Positions 23,087-34,785 of a stretch of DNA of 64,000 nucleotides are shown here, piece after piece. Source of the DNA: Doryteuthis pealeii (lineage: Eukaryota; Mollusca; Cephalopoda; Myopsida; Loliginidae). The stretch's first letter is position 1. The number at the start of each line of letters is the position of its first letter. The translations under genes were made by a program, and so were the position numbers. The stretch covers positions 78,514,696-78,578,695 of the forward strand of contig CM042151.1 in NCBI GenBank assembly GCA_023376005.1. The letters are read 5' to 3'. Under the pieces are notes generated by a model. It was given only the letters and a program-made list of their open reading frames with translations. It had not been told where the DNA came from and did no database searches.

Positions 23087-24192
23087 TGTTATGTAATCGC
23101 CGCCCAGCGCCTATGTTTGTGGCCTTGTGCCAGACTTGGAAAAGAACCTTTGGAAAAATGTACTACCGATTATCTTGTGTTGCTGGGTGGTCTTTGTGGA
23201 ATCACCGAAAAAGTAGTTAGGAAAGATAACATCTTTTTAACGAGAGAAAGGAGACGATAAGTCTAGATTTAACGAAAAAATAGGATGAGTGACTCCAAGA
23301 AATCTTTGATCTTTAGGTTGGTGAACTCTGGTTGACCAGTGAGAAACATTCGATTCGTTTGAGAAAGAGCTCAAAATTTCTAAAAGTAGAATCTTCTGGA
23401 AGATTATTTAGAAATGCTATTTAAGAGACCCGTGAATAGAATCACGATCAGTTAGCGTCTGCAATCGGAGAAGGAGAGTCAGGCAGAGATCAGAGCCAGT
23501 GATCGTACAGAGTTAAGCTGTTGTCGCTGAAGACAATAAGGAAAGGCCTGTTTACTGCTAAGAAAAGCTTGTTCACCGAGAAGTTTACTAAGGACTAAAA
23601 ACTCGAAGTTGAATCCAGTTAGAATACAATTAAGTAATTATTAAGCGCAGATAATATTAGGACTCTCTCTCTCTCAAAAGTAATAGAAGTTTTGAATATA
23701 ATAAACTTCTGAAAAGTAAACACGGAGTTATAATTTCCTCTACTTATGACAAAAGATACTACAACAGGTTTTATGAATGGGAACTGCCACAAACAAAATA
23801 GTAAAATATATTATCGTAAAGGGGACGACCACTGGACGCCCGTGGAGAAAGTCAATTGGCCGTAACGAAGAAGCACGCAGCGTGCATAAAGTGATATCTT
23901 CCCTTGACCAAAAGAAGTGGAGAAGGATTTTGGGGCCACAGACGATGACTGCTAGATCTGGGAGTGTGTATGTAAACAAACTCCGTATGGTACGAAGATA
24001 CGAACTGTAGTGCCGTGAAAGAAAAGGCACTACGTCACATATACACGAATAAAGGCGTACGTAGCGTATATACGAACTGGTACCGTACGTGACATATCCC
24101 TAATTGAAGCCATACGTAACTTATTACGAATTGGTACACTACGTTAAATATTCCTAATCGGTACTGTGAAACGAACACCCCGTAACGTTACA
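23087..24192 (+). mobile_element. LTR-element insertion within the hAT remnant
   Basis: The empty site is visible at 37683-37700 (GATGAGTGGTGTAAGATGC). Here it is opened by about 1.1 kb starting TGTTATG and ending GTTACA, with GGTG/AGTG as a possible 4-bp duplication. Positions 23087-23766 look like a whole LTR (TGTTATG...CTACAACA) with a heat-shock-type site and a TATTTAAG box near 23416. The remaining 426 bp starts with ATGAATGG a few bases after the LTR and may be the beginning of gag. It contains CGTA-rich short repeats at 24040-24150. The GTGGCCTTGTG segment near 23119 is shared with the LTR at 47421-48040. Confidence 0.6.
23389..23406 (+). promoter_or_regulatory. Heat-shock-element-like site in an LTR
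   Basis: GAAtcTTCtgGAAgaTTA is three perfect alternating units and one near unit, about 10 bases upstream of a TATTTAAG box. Confidence 0.45.
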
Positions 24193-24626
24193 AGTGTAAG
24201 ATGCATGAAAACAAATTTAACCAACATATCTATTTTCAAAACATTATCAAAGAATGCAACATTAACAAAAAATTGTAGTGAGGTTTGTGAAACTGAAGTT
24301 TGCCTTTCAAAATATCGTCAATGTTTGGTTTGGAATTGCTACATCCAATCAAAAGAATAGCTTTCAAATGTCTATCAGGGAATTTCATTTGATTTCACAT
24401 ATTTCATTTGATTTCACATATTTCAATTTTGAAAAGTTTTGCTCGCATACTTAAGTAGTTCCAAACATTGATTCCATACCAACAGCAAAGTTCTTCAGTT
24501 TTGGAAACTCAACATCATCTTGCATTCTGTATCTTTTAATAGACAAATTCAGGTACCATCGGTGGGCCAGATAAAATGCATTCATGGGTCGGATCTGATC
24601 TGCGGGCAGTAGTTTGGTGACCCCTG
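24193..24626 (-). pseudogene. hAT transposase C-terminal (dimerisation) remnant
   Basis: On the minus strand: FPKLKNFAVGMESMFGTT, an in-frame stop, then VCEQNFSKLKYVKS and later DRHLKAILLIGCSN. This is the order of the conserved hAT C-terminal region, whose role is transposase dimerisation. Short direct repeats and frame breaks follow. The rest of the transposase is missing, replaced by the LTR insertion at 23087-24192. It resembles the transposase-derived proteins of the GTF2IRD2/EPM2AIP1 type; that comparison is from memory and tentative. Confidence 0.7.
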
Positions 24627-24639
24627 TGCTAGGTAAATA

Positions 24640-27600
24640 ACTTATAACACTAGAGATCATTTATAAACGAAAAAGAACAATAATTACTAATAATCTTTAA
24701 ATATATAAGAATAACAGAAAATATGTTGCTTAAAATCGTGCATTTTTGAACATACATTTTGATAGATAAAATCAGTCTTCATTCCTGACAAAAAATGTGT
24801 GTACAACATGCCATCTTCCAGACGTTTAAAATTTTCGATTAAATTTTTAAGTCAATAAAAACTGGCCTATTGGATAAAAGAAAATACTCTTTTAGGATCA
24901 ATTCAAAGAAAAATATTTTTTTAACTATGAAAAGAGAAAAAAATGCTACAAAAATTATTTTTTGAGTTTTAAGAAAACTTTAAAATTTTTAAATAACTTT
25001 TTCTGAGTACTAAATTTTTCTTTTTAAATCTTTTATTTTCAATTTGTTCTTCCAGATTTGATATTTCTAGAAATGTAAAAATTACGGAGAGGAAATTTTT
25101 TAAATTCAAATGACCAAAGATGATTTCAGTGGTTAGGGGGAACCACTGAAATCATACTTGAAAAAAAAAACAAAAAAAAAAAAACATTTTAATTTTTTTA
25201 AAATAAAATAAACAATTCATTATAAAATTAATGAAGAAAATGTGAAAATTTCATTAAAATTGAAAAGTTTCCTAATTTTTGGTAATTGTCTTAGAATTTA
25301 AAAATATATTACTTCCCTTGATCCATAACTAGTGTTAACAAATTTTAGATTAAGTTCTAAGAAATGAGAAAACGATTTTCAAATACAAAAATTTCTGTTT
25401 TTGACGATTTTCAAATACAAATATTTTTGACTGGAAGAAAATAGTGTTCATATTAGATTTGTTTGCTTGTTTTCCTTTCCAGATATTCTTTGCGGGTGGC
25501 ATTAAATTTTATGCGATTTAAATGAGCTAGCACGTGTACCGTCAATCCTGTGAAATACATTTTTTTATCAATGCAAATCTTAGACAAAAAAATAAAAATT
25601 AATGGGAGAACAATTTGTAAAAAAAAAGAAAACAAATAGACTTTATACTTACTTTTTTCTGTTTTCCTGAGTCTAATTTTAATTAAAACAACGCATAATT
25701 AAAAGAAAGATACGAATTATACAAATGTTTACACTCGACACAAAATGTCCGCTAAAGAAGATCAGTCAAGGGAAATAATTGATAGAAACAATGAAATCCT
25801 TGATATTTTTATAAGCAAAACCTGCTCAGTATGATCCTTACTCCGTAAAGTAGTTGAGGATTCATCACCTCCTATAAGCATTCAGGCGAGGCCACCGATA
25901 TAGTAATTCTAGTTGGTCTTGATTCAGGTCACTTCTAGGTTCTTTTCCTGGTTAAAATTGCAAATCGTCGTCAAAATTAAAACGGAAAATTTTGGCTTGT
26001 GCATAGATTTTAATGATTTTAATAGGTACCACTAATTTTACCCTGTGAAATTCTCCCCCCCCCCCATATTTAAAATAATGAAACTTGCAGAAAAATTAAT
26101 ATTTTCTTGAAAATTTTTTCCATTCGAAAGAAAAAACATGAAACAAACTCCTGATGATTTCTTTAAAAAAAAATTCAGCTTACGGAAATAATGAAAATTA
26201 TGATTGTAAAACAAAGTTTTCATTTTTGCACTGTTAAATCAACTGAAATTTAACGTAGCTAAAAACAAGTTACGATAAGAGGTTTTTTGTTTTAATTCTA
26301 TGAGAAATCAATTAATAGTCTGATTTTCACGAAAAATTTCCATAAATTTTTTCCTAAAATATATTAGGGGAAATATTATTTTTTACGAGGTCTACCCACC
26401 TCCCTATTTTATTCTAAGAGATAAAATAATGACCCATCGGAAAACTTTTTAACTTTTTTTCTATAAAGATAAGAGACTGAATAAGTATATGAAAGAAATT
26501 GTATAACATACAAGTTACAACGCAATAGGTTTTCTTTAGGAAAAATTAATGAAATCGGAAATAAACAGTGCAAAATAATGTCATAATATTATTATTAGAA
26601 AACTTTTTTTTTTCTTTTTTAATTGGTATGTCCTATATTTTATTAAATTGTCAAAAGAAAAAAAACAACATTTTTTTAAGAAATTAATTTTTAAGAGATT
26701 TTCAATCTTTTGTGTGCTTATATATTTTTTCTGCGTGAAATAAATGAATTTTTTTTTCTGTGTGAAAATATCGAATTTTTCATGGATATTTAAATATATG
26801 AATTTTAGAATTCAGGTGAACTAAAAATTGGTGCGATCCACGCTATATTAATATTTTTAAAAGAATTTGTCATTCTTATTGTTGAATAGCAATGTGTGAT
26901 TCTTAGAATATACGGAAGAGCAAAACTGACGTATTTGTTTTGTTTTTATACAAAGAGACGAGACGCTTCTCAGTAACTATTGTTTGTTTTTCTTAGAGTA
27001 AAACAATTTTTCAACTTTTTTGACCCATTGGAATAGAAAAGTAAGTATATATTGATTATTCTATCAGTTTTTCTCTGAGAAAAAATATTCAAATTTTCAT
27101 TTCATTTTCGATTTTAAAAATTAATACCAAAACCGACGACATTTTTTTTAAGTCAATTTCACTGTAAAATTTTAATATTAAATATTTTCAAGTTTTTATT
27201 CATTTTAATATTAAATTCTAATATTAAAGTTTTTAAAGATTTTATTCATTTTAATAGTAAATTTTGTCTTAAAAAAGTATGCCCATTAGGTCCAGCCATA
27301 TGTATATGTATAATCTTTCGCATGTAATACAGATAGGTTTATTTATTTTTAAAGATAACGATGTAATTTTTCCCAATCTGATAATTTGATCTTTGAATTA
27401 ACTGTTTTTCTTTGTAACAACCCTCTATGATGTTTAATTTTTTTTTACGAGATTTTTGATAAACAAAGTTCAGAAATATTTATTTCCGTTCATTCAAGAT
27501 GGCCTAAACTGATCACGTGACCTTTTTGATGATACCTAATTTTAATCATTACCAAGGACACGATTTATGTTGTTTCTAACTTAAATTTTAACCGTTAGTT

Positions 27601-28830
27601 GTGTTTAAGGAAAAAATAGAAGAAAAATAAAGATAAAAATAAAGTCAGAAAAAAAACAAAAAAAACAACGTATTTTCTATTTCAATATTACAGGCGACGT
27701 GTGCTTTTCTTAAGTAAGGATGACCAAAAGTGTAATAATCCATGTTTTCTATGTTAAATACTCGGAAAATATTTATCTCCCTTAAAAATTAGTTCTTTTG
27801 CGGCCCTCTGTAGGAAAATAACGTCCAATGAAAAATGGTTAAAAACTCAACTAACGGTTAAAATTTAATTAAAAAACATAAATCAGGTCCTTAATTGAAT
27901 TTATTAAAATCTATGCCCAAGCCAATTTTTTCAGTTTTAATTTTGATGACAATTAGCAATTTTAACCCTTTTCTTCTCTCCTTGTAAAAGATAAGTCTGT
28001 TTACTATTATAAAATGAAGTGACCTGACTAATTTACCCACCTTGCTAAAGTGCTGTTTTTTAAAATTCCTCAGAAATCGGCTAATCATCTGATTTTAAAG
28101 ACATTTTTGGTAATTAAAGTAATAGAAGATGACTTTTTTCTTTTAAAAAAATAGGTATGGGCACTTTGAAATAAAAAAGGGAGGTAACTTTTTTTTAAAT
28201 TTCTTTTTTTGTTTTAAAACAATTACATAAAAAGCAGGAAATTGTTCAATTTTAATGAAATTTTCACTACTTCTCTTGTTAATTATTTATTTCTATAATG
28301 AATACCTTGTTTTATTTTTTTTAAATAGTATAAAAGTTTTTTTAATAAGTTTTAATTGTAGGGGGTTTCGACATTTGTTCTTTTGAATAAAAAAAATTAC
28401 AGTCCCTAATTTTTACATTTCTAGAAAGATTAAATCCAGAAAAACATATTAAAAAATTAGAAAATGAAAATTTCAACACTCAAAAAATGTTGTTCGAAAA
28501 TTCAAAAGCTATTTTCTTAAAACTCAAAAAGTAATTTTTGTAGCATGATTTCTCTTTTTGTAGTTTTAAAAACAATATTTTTCTTTGGATTGATGCAAAA
28601 AAAGTTTTCAATTGGTCTACACTTAAAAACTTAATACTGAATTTTAAACATCTAGAAGGTGGCTTGTTGAACATAAAATTTTTGTCATGAATAAAGATAG
28701 ATTTAATCTATCTAAAAATGTATGTTTAAAAATGCGCAATTTTGCTCAGCATATTTTCCCAGAAAATATATTTTATATATCTACAACTTAACCCCAACGA
28801 TTGTTGTTTTACTTTATGGAAGATTACAGT
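24640..28830. mobile_element. Long-inverted-repeat element D, copy 2 (4.2 kb)
   Basis: Left arm 24640-25312 and the inverse of right arm 28182-28830 are homologous over about 650 bp. Landmarks: TTTCTAGAAA near 25069 and 28419, ATTACTTCCCTT at 25310 against GGGAGGTAAC at 28182. The interior (25313-28181) is AT-rich with poly-T and poly-A tracts and no recognisable ORF, apart from the nested small element at 27551-27893. It is the most complete copy. A C run lies at about 26053-26063. Confidence 0.65.
27551..27893. mobile_element. MITE M, about 343 bp with 48-bp TIRs
   Basis: The start AAGGACACGATTTATGTTG is matched by the inverse of the end (AAGGACCTGATTTATGTTT). Both continue into TTTTAACCGTTAGTTG. 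A second copy lies at 40522-40855. No transposase. The target duplication is unclear. Confidence 0.65.
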
Positions 28831-29465
28831 GAATTAAGTTACTCCCTTTTTCTTTCAAAATAACTGGACTTTTTACCCTGAGAACTGCAACAACTGTTCC
28901 AGTGTTAATATCCTTGTTTCGTTATCTTTTCTTATACTTTTTTTTTTAGCTGCACAGTGTAACTTTGCAAAATAAAATTTTACTCAAATAGGCCTCCATA
29001 ACTATGCTCAAATTTCTATCTATTTTTTTTTTACAGATGTGTTATGAGTTATCTCCCTGTTTGCCTATACATACTTTTAGAAAACATTTTTCCTCAAACT
29101 TTTTGAAGACAACATACTTTTTGTTTTGTTGGCATGTGGCAAACACCCACCCACCCCTCAAACATTTTCTCATACTCCCTTAATGACTGTGTAGGAAAAG
29201 GATTTTAACATATTTTAATGATAATTCTGAACCTATTAAGAGCATTGAAGGATAGGGATAGATGGCGAGAGAGAGTCAACATGACTTTATGATGATAATG
29301 TTGATGATGACTCCAATGCTAAAATTAAGAGGTGAATGGTTGAATCAACAATTTTGAATTATATTTTTTAAGTTAGGGAGATACTTCTCCTTTAAAATAG
29401 ATGAAACTAAACTGAGTAAAGATGTAAACAAAAGCAAATTATGTAAATAAATCAAAAGACATTTC
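28831..29465. other. AT-rich DNA with LINE 3'-tail traces
   Basis: A (GATGATAATG)-like run with AATGCTAAAATTAAGAGG at 29285-29330 marks an old LINE 3' end. Otherwise nothing recognised. Confidence 0.4.
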
Positions 29466-29835
29466 ATTATTTTATGTGAACTACACAAGAATGCTGTGTG
29501 CTGTTTTGAACAAATCCTGGAAGCTGCATCCTACAAAACAGCAGCAGTATGCTCACCCTGTCTCCTATCTTACAAACCAGTAAGACAAGACAAGCTGGGC
29601 ACTGGACAAACATATAAGTGACACTCGTATTGACTCCTACACATGGACACACCAATGCTGGCTGACCAGTAAAACCTTACATTTATCAGCATTTTGCAGA
29701 CACTTCATGCCATCTAGAGGACCTGCCAAAAGCAGTGACTGATAGAGATGGATGGCAAAAAGGAGTTAAGGGAATCCATACCATCAGCATTCCTTGATGA
29801 TGATGAGGATGATGATGTTGATGATCTGAATGCTA
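29466..29835 (+). pseudogene. LINE 3'-end fragment (APE/RT family)
   Basis: Translated pieces (AVLNKSWKLHPTKQQ-like, then SYTWTHQCW) align with the 3' part of the element at 18.3 kb. It ends in GATGATGAG repeats. An inverted paralogue lies at 49381-49760. Broken by stops. Confidence 0.65.
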
Positions 29836-30239
29836 AAATTAAGAGGTACAAAATTCAAGGCAAAGATTACTGAAAATGATAAAAATTCTGCAAAGACATG
29901 AGAAAGTCCAATGTTAGAATGAAAGAAAAAGTCCTTGCTTTTAAGTCCGATAGAGTCTAAAGCAATTGTTCCACACTCACTGTACTGAATAGCATACAAA
30001 ATAATAATTCTTGCAGCTTAACTATACATGTTCTGCTGGATAAAGAAGATTGTTTCTTGGAGATGAAAGATTTAAAACATTTCTTTCTATCCCTCCAATT
30101 TTCTCAATACGTCAGTTAATGTTAAAGAACAAACAATGAAAATTTGGCTTCTCGATTTCACTTCCTGTAAGAAAAATTATGAGATTTCCTTTTTGATATA
30201 TACTCCAAACTTTAATTCAGTGAAGTAAGTAAATTTTGC
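29836..30239 (+). other. Duplicon segment F, copy B
   Basis: Matches 11840-12760 in parts and the inverse of 49200-49440. No gene. Confidence 0.5.
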
Positions 30240-30453
30240 AAAGTAGGCTATTGTGGGTATCAACTGAACAGTGTGGGAGTCTATCCCTTTTTCAGTAGTG
30301 CGAGTTGAGCAAAATAGTTTTTGAATCTGAGGTGGAGAACCACACCAAACATCAAAAGCCTTTTAAAAAAGAGCCTAATCAATAGAGCATCCACCTAGGA
30401 ACTACAAGTTTCTGGGTTTTATACTTATCCTTGTCAACTCAAAGAATGAGTTT

Positions 30454-31229
30454 TGTGGATTGACTGGCGATATACAGCTAATTACTTCTGGGTTCTGATA
30501 TGGTCAAGTCAGGACTTTGAGTAGCAAGGTAGCAGGAAGTAGTGGCAAAGACGGTGGCACGGGCTCTGAGACGTAGTTATGGAACCAGCTTTTGGTCTGA
30601 TCTGTTTCCTTTTCGGGTCTTTTTTTATGGGTTCCAGACCCGTGAACATACGGCTACGATTGGCCAGCCAATAGAAACACCAGAACAATGGAATTACAGT
30701 GAAAACATTGGGGAGGAGTACAAAGCCCCCTCCCAGGTCACATCTGATTGGACGGCCAATCAAAATCATGACCCCCGGTTGCACATCTTGGGGAGGGCAG
30801 CAAAAACTCCACCCGTTTTCTATGATTGGTGAACCATTCGATAATATTTTTATTATTGTGTAAATGGTCATGTGCCAGACTTGCTTGTGATTTTCCACAG
30901 CATTTTCCATTAGAGTTAGCACTGGTGTGACCTGATCCAAATTAAGTTATTGTTTTATTTATCAAATCAAAATTTAAGATTAACCTTTTCAACTTCCTTT
31001 GCTGAGTAATATTTTGTACTTCGTTGACGCAAACTTTTGATTTGAACTTTTGAAGGAACCCAGTATAAAGACTGTGTGTCACCAGGTGCAATTTGTAATA
31101 TTATTATTATTCGTTGTTTTCTTCTTTTTGTTTTACACTTCCTTACAAAGGATTATAACTTTAACTTTTAGTAAAATATCTTAATTATTCTTAAGTATCT
31201 AATTTAATATCGCCAGTCAATCTATAACA
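30454..31229 (+). mobile_element. LTR-like element N with long inverted ends
   Basis: 776 bp beginning TGTGGATTGACTGG and ending CCAGTCAATCTATAACA. Sixteen bases (GATTGACTGGCGATAT) are exactly inverted at the two ends, longer than usual for an LTR. The interior looks like a promoter: five CCAAT boxes (30659-30829) and a TATAAAG at 31064. The short open frame across the CCAAT boxes has no protein features. It is either a solo LTR or a non-autonomous DNA element; no target duplication is seen. Confidence 0.5.
30659..30829 (+). promoter_or_regulatory. Cluster of five CCAAT boxes
   Basis: ATTGG at 30659, CCAAT at 30668, ATTGG at 30747, CCAAT at 30756, ATTGG at 30825. Two inverted pairs with 4-bp spacing suggest NF-Y-type binding in the promoter of element N. 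Confidence 0.45.
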
Positions 31230-31380
31230 TTATTATAGTGTTATAATAGCTTGGATTTGTGCAGTAAAGTGGACAGCTTATTGTATATGTGGTGGTCCCC
31301 CACAGATGTAAAAATAATCCCACTGGTCTGGTTCTAGTAAAAAGAGGATTGAATTCCTTTTTGTCTGGTTGGTACTGACT

Positions 31381-32254
31381 TTATATTACTAGAATACAAG
31401 AAGCTCTTTAGAATTAATGGCAAATTTCTCACACATATTTCTTCAAGATATCAATCTTTAAAATATCAATTTTATTTAATTATTAATTAACTGAATTTAA
31501 GGAAATTAATATTCAACAAACCATACAATTTAAGAACAGATGTTTTAATATATTATCCATATTTACTAGTCTTTAAAACTGTGTTTTGAATTTCTCTAAA
31601 AATTAGGAGAATGGTTAAAATTAGCTTAAGATCTGAGTTGGATATATTAGAAAAATATCATGAAATCCAAATTATTTGTTTAAGTGATCATTCTTAGAAT
31701 ATTTTATTCTTATTTATTGTCCTGAAATTAAGAAGTGATTCCAAAAAAGAAAGAAAATGCATACAAGATATAGCAATATAAATTTCAAAAAATAATTTTC
31801 ATTCAATTAACTTTTTATTCTGCAATTTTATAGAATACAAGTAACTGTATAATACGAAAATAACGTACATGTTTGAATCAAAGATTTTGAATGATATTTT
31901 TGAAGGCAGAGAGATTGTTTCCATTTAGATGAATGAATCTAATCTGAAGGAATATCAAAACCAAGGCACATTGTGTAACAAAACACAAGAGAATGTCTTA
32001 TTTTATATTCAGATCTTTTTAGAAGATAATAATTAAAACTTAAAAGATATCACATTTTTAAAATTCTCTGAATAAACAATTTTCTTTACTATCAACAGGA
32101 AAACTTTCAATGTGACATTTTCTACCTAATTGTGTAAGTAATTTAAGTTTTTAAAAATCTGGATCCAACAAATTTTTTTTTAAATTAAGAGGTTTCTTTC
32201 TTTTGTATTTTCCTTTAACAATTTTCAGAAAGCAAGCGGCCCCTTTCTTGGGCC
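31381..32254. other. Duplicon segment F, AT-rich part, copy B
   Basis: Near-identical to 14131-14990 apart from small indels. No gene. It ends at the solo LTR insertion. Confidence 0.6.
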
Positions 32255-32674
32255 TGTAAGAATGGTTCAAAGTTATATATACTTTGAATACAAAACTCTG
32301 ACAAAGGTTAACAGACAAAACATTTAATATAATACAGCACATGGATATGACGAGATACAAAGTACAAGGTAAAACAAGTTACATGTAAAAAGATAAATAC
32401 ACATTCATGAATGGTACAAGATATACAAAAAGTACAGGCATGAGACTAGGGATAGTCCATGCTGTGAAGAACTTACAGTAATGTATGAGGGGGGGGGGCG
32501 AACGCCCCCAACGAGACGGGGTAGATTTTAACTAACCCATGTGTCTCGTAGTATCAGGAACAGGAAAAGAGAAGCGTTTTGAACCAGCCGCTTAAATACT
32601 ATATCCCCTAGCGGGCACCAGCAAACTAAACCGGGCAGACAACTCTCCCAGGCAAATACGAAACTAACGCTACA
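32255..32674 (-). mobile_element. Solo LTR (420 bp) with GGCC target duplication
   Basis: TGTAAG...CTACA flanked by GGCC at 32251-32254 and 32675-32678. The paralogue at 14978-14993 has the uninterrupted site (GGGGCTAACACTTG). On the minus strand there is a TATTTAAG box near 32597 and an ATTAAA signal near the 3' end, so the LTR is minus-oriented. A run of about ten G sits near 32489-32498. A 4-bp duplication fits a Gypsy-type element. Confidence 0.8.
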
Positions 32675-32679
32675 GGCCT

Positions 32680-33051
32680 AACACTTGATTCCTTAATAAA
32701 TAATATTTCTATCCTATCATTTTAGCTGCTATTTGTACTTTATAGCAGCTTGGTTTACCAGCTATTGTGTTAAGGTATTTTTTAAAAGTTTTTCTTTACC
32801 AACTGGTATGATATTTATCTATTTCAGTGCCCAAGTTGTTTTTAGGTCATTCTTGAGATCTTGATATTTTGTGATCTTTTCTCGCTCAGCTCTATTTAGG
32901 CCATAATCATTTGATACATCTCCATCAATAATGAAAGCAGTTTTTTCATGTTTATTTTGGATGACAATATCTGGTTCAAAGGCCTTGTCTTCTATATATC
33001 TGCCTGTCTGAATTACTTTATCATAGAATACAATCACCTTCCCATTTGATG
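32680..33051 (-). pseudogene. Retrotransposon C-terminal fragment downstream of ZNF copy 3
   Basis: The clearest copy. Positions 33037-32819 are open on the minus strand: YDKVIQTGRYI, DIVIQNK, AFIIDGDV, then EKITKYQDLK. The spacing of PDIVI and IIDxxV resembles the PD-(D/E)XK-like C-terminal region of some non-LTR retrotransposons. Homologous fragments follow the other ZNF copies. Not a host gene. Confidence 0.55.
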
Positions 33052-34132
33052 TTATTGGTGGAAGCTTGTAATCCCAGATGTACTGTGATCAGTCAAGCTG
33101 CAGATATTTACATCTGCATGTCTGTACATGTGACTTTTTAAATTGGAACTCTGTGAAAAAGCTAAACCACAGATTTCGCAAGTATACGGTTTCTCTCCAG
33201 TATGTGTTCGCATATGTGTTTTTAAGATGCCATTTTTTGAAAATCGTGATCCACATATTATACAAGAGAAAGGTTTTTCTCCTGTATGTGTTCGCATATG
33301 TCTTTTTAAGTCGCAATTTATTGAAAATCGTGATCCACATATTATACAAGAGAAAGGTTTTTCTCCTGTATGTGTTCGCATGTGTCTTTTTAAGCTGTCA
33401 TTTTTTGAAAATCGTGATCCACATATTATACAAGAGAAAGGTTTTTCTCCTGTATGTGTTCGCTCATGACTTTTTAATGTTGAACTAGATGAAAATGCTG
33501 ATCCACAAATATCACAGGTGTATGGTTTCTCTCCAGTGTGTGTTCGCATATGTGCTTTTAAAACTGAATTCATTAAAAATGCTGATCCACAGACTTCACA
33601 CGTGTACGGTTTCTCTCCAGTGTGTATACGCATGTGAGATTTCAAACTGGAGGTTCTTGAAAATGCTGATCCACACACTTTACAAGTGTAAAGCTTCTCT
33701 CCGGTGTGTGTTATCATATGACTTTTTAAACTTGAAGACCATGGAAAAGTCAGTCCACAAACTTCACAGGCATAAGGTTTCTCTCCAGTGTGTAATCTCA
33801 TGTGTACCTTTAGATTAGAACTTTCTGTAAATGCTGATCCACACACTTTACAAGTGTAAGGCTTCTCTCCAGTGTGAACTCTCACATGTTGTTTTTAAAC
33901 TCGAGTTGACTGAAAATGCTGATCCACATACTTCACACATGTAGGGTTTCTCCCCAGTGTGTGAGCGAATGTGTGTTTTTAAATGTGCTATCTGTGAAAA
34001 TGCTGATCCACATATTTTACAAGAGTAAGGTTTTGTGTGTTTACGCACATGTGCATTCAAAATTGAACTCTTAGAAAATCCAGATCCACACACTACACAA
34101 GAAAATATCTTATCTTCCATGTGTTCTTGCAT
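33052..34132 (-). pseudogene. C2H2 zinc-finger gene, copy 3 (12 fingers, one frameshift)
   Basis: The start at 34132 ([12 protein letters not shown]) is conserved. Fingers 1, 2 and most of 3 are read to a T run at about 33892-33896. This run has 5 T where copy 2 has 4, which shifts the frame ([10 protein letters not shown] instead of SSLKQHVRV). The remaining nine fingers are open in the next frame down to 33052, where the tail SLTDHSTSGITSFHQ ends. The array parallels copy 2 but has one more finger and different helix residues in fingers 9-12. If the extra base is real, only a downstream ATG (for example 33885, 277 codons) could still give a finger protein; if a sequencing error, the gene is intact. 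Confidence 0.85.
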
Positions 34133-34681
34133 TTATTTTTACTTTTTGTTATCATAAAAATATATGGAAAATGATCATCCATGCAATGGACCAGAATTAA
34201 ATTTGTATCCAGAGCCACAAAACTGAAGATTTCTAATCAATGTAATTTTGTATGTCTTTGATATTTATATTTTTATTTCTGTCGTGTATTAGCAAGCGTT
34301 TTTGAAATTGAACTGTCTGAAAATCCTGATCCACACACTATATATGAGAAGAATTTAACGCTAGAGTGGTATCTATGTCTTCAAATCAAATGTTGTTGTA
34401 AATCGTTATCCAGACTCCACAAAATTATTGTACGTAGATAGATTTATTTTCTATCAGAACTTACTGCAGATGTTCATGTAAAAACTTGAAGAAAAAATTT
34501 CTAACGTGTGTTTGGATTTCTGTTTTGAAAATATATTGAAAATAATCATAGATGCATTACACCAGAAAAACACTTGTATCTGGAGGTACAAAACTGATGA
34601 TTTCTAATCAATTTTCAGTAAAATTTTAAAATGCTGTTTGGTCATCAAATGAATTCATTCCTTCTTCAGTACAATTGATAT
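34133..34681 (-). other. Leader exon of ZNF copy 3, with decayed zinc fingers
   Basis: The splice acceptor AG is at 34683-34682 after a poly-T tract. The same duplicated leader and relic fingers as in copy 2 are present (34301-34358 and 34378-34425). The MNSFDDQTAF upstream frame is kept. Confidence 0.6.
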
Positions 34682-34785
34682 CTGTAAAAAAAAAAAAAAA
34701 AGAAAGAAAACATTATCTTCATTATTTACAATCATAAATCTATAACATAATTTGTGCTTCAGTAAACTCCAGCAGGTGACAGAGT
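34682..34785. other. Upstream intron start of ZNF copy 3
   Basis: Carries the CATCTTCATTATTTACAATC segment shared by all copies. Confidence 0.45.

Larger units (their letters stand above)
22921..24626 (-). mobile_element. hAT-type DNA transposon remnant, interrupted by an LTR element
   Basis: The left terminus CAGAGATCATTAAACT and the inverse of the right terminus CAGGGGTCACCAAACT are imperfect TIRs starting with CAG, as in hAT elements. TGCTAGGT occurs at 22913-22920 and 24627-24634, an exact 8-bp duplication. The block at about 5478-5486 has the uninterrupted TGCTAGGTGAATAAC. A second copy sits at 37534-38130 with the same duplication, so insertion preceded block duplication. Confidence 0.85.
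30240..31380 (+). mobile_element. SINE pair, the plus-strand SINE split by element N
   Basis: 30240-30345 is a minus-strand SINE tail. About 30365-30449 is a degenerate plus-strand tRNA-like head, and 31236-31380 is its body and tail (GGATTTGTGCAGTAAAG...). The 776-bp element at 30454-31229 sits between. It is the same head-to-head arrangement as at 12764-14130, but a different element has landed in it. Confidence 0.55.

Noticed and set aside
23777..24010. 77-codon frame as a transposon protein
   Set aside because: No motif recognised. It may be a decayed gag start, but not enough remains to support a separate call.
30542..30832. 96-codon frame as a small gene
   Set aside because: It spans the CCAAT-box promoter region of element N; composition and context argue for regulatory DNA.
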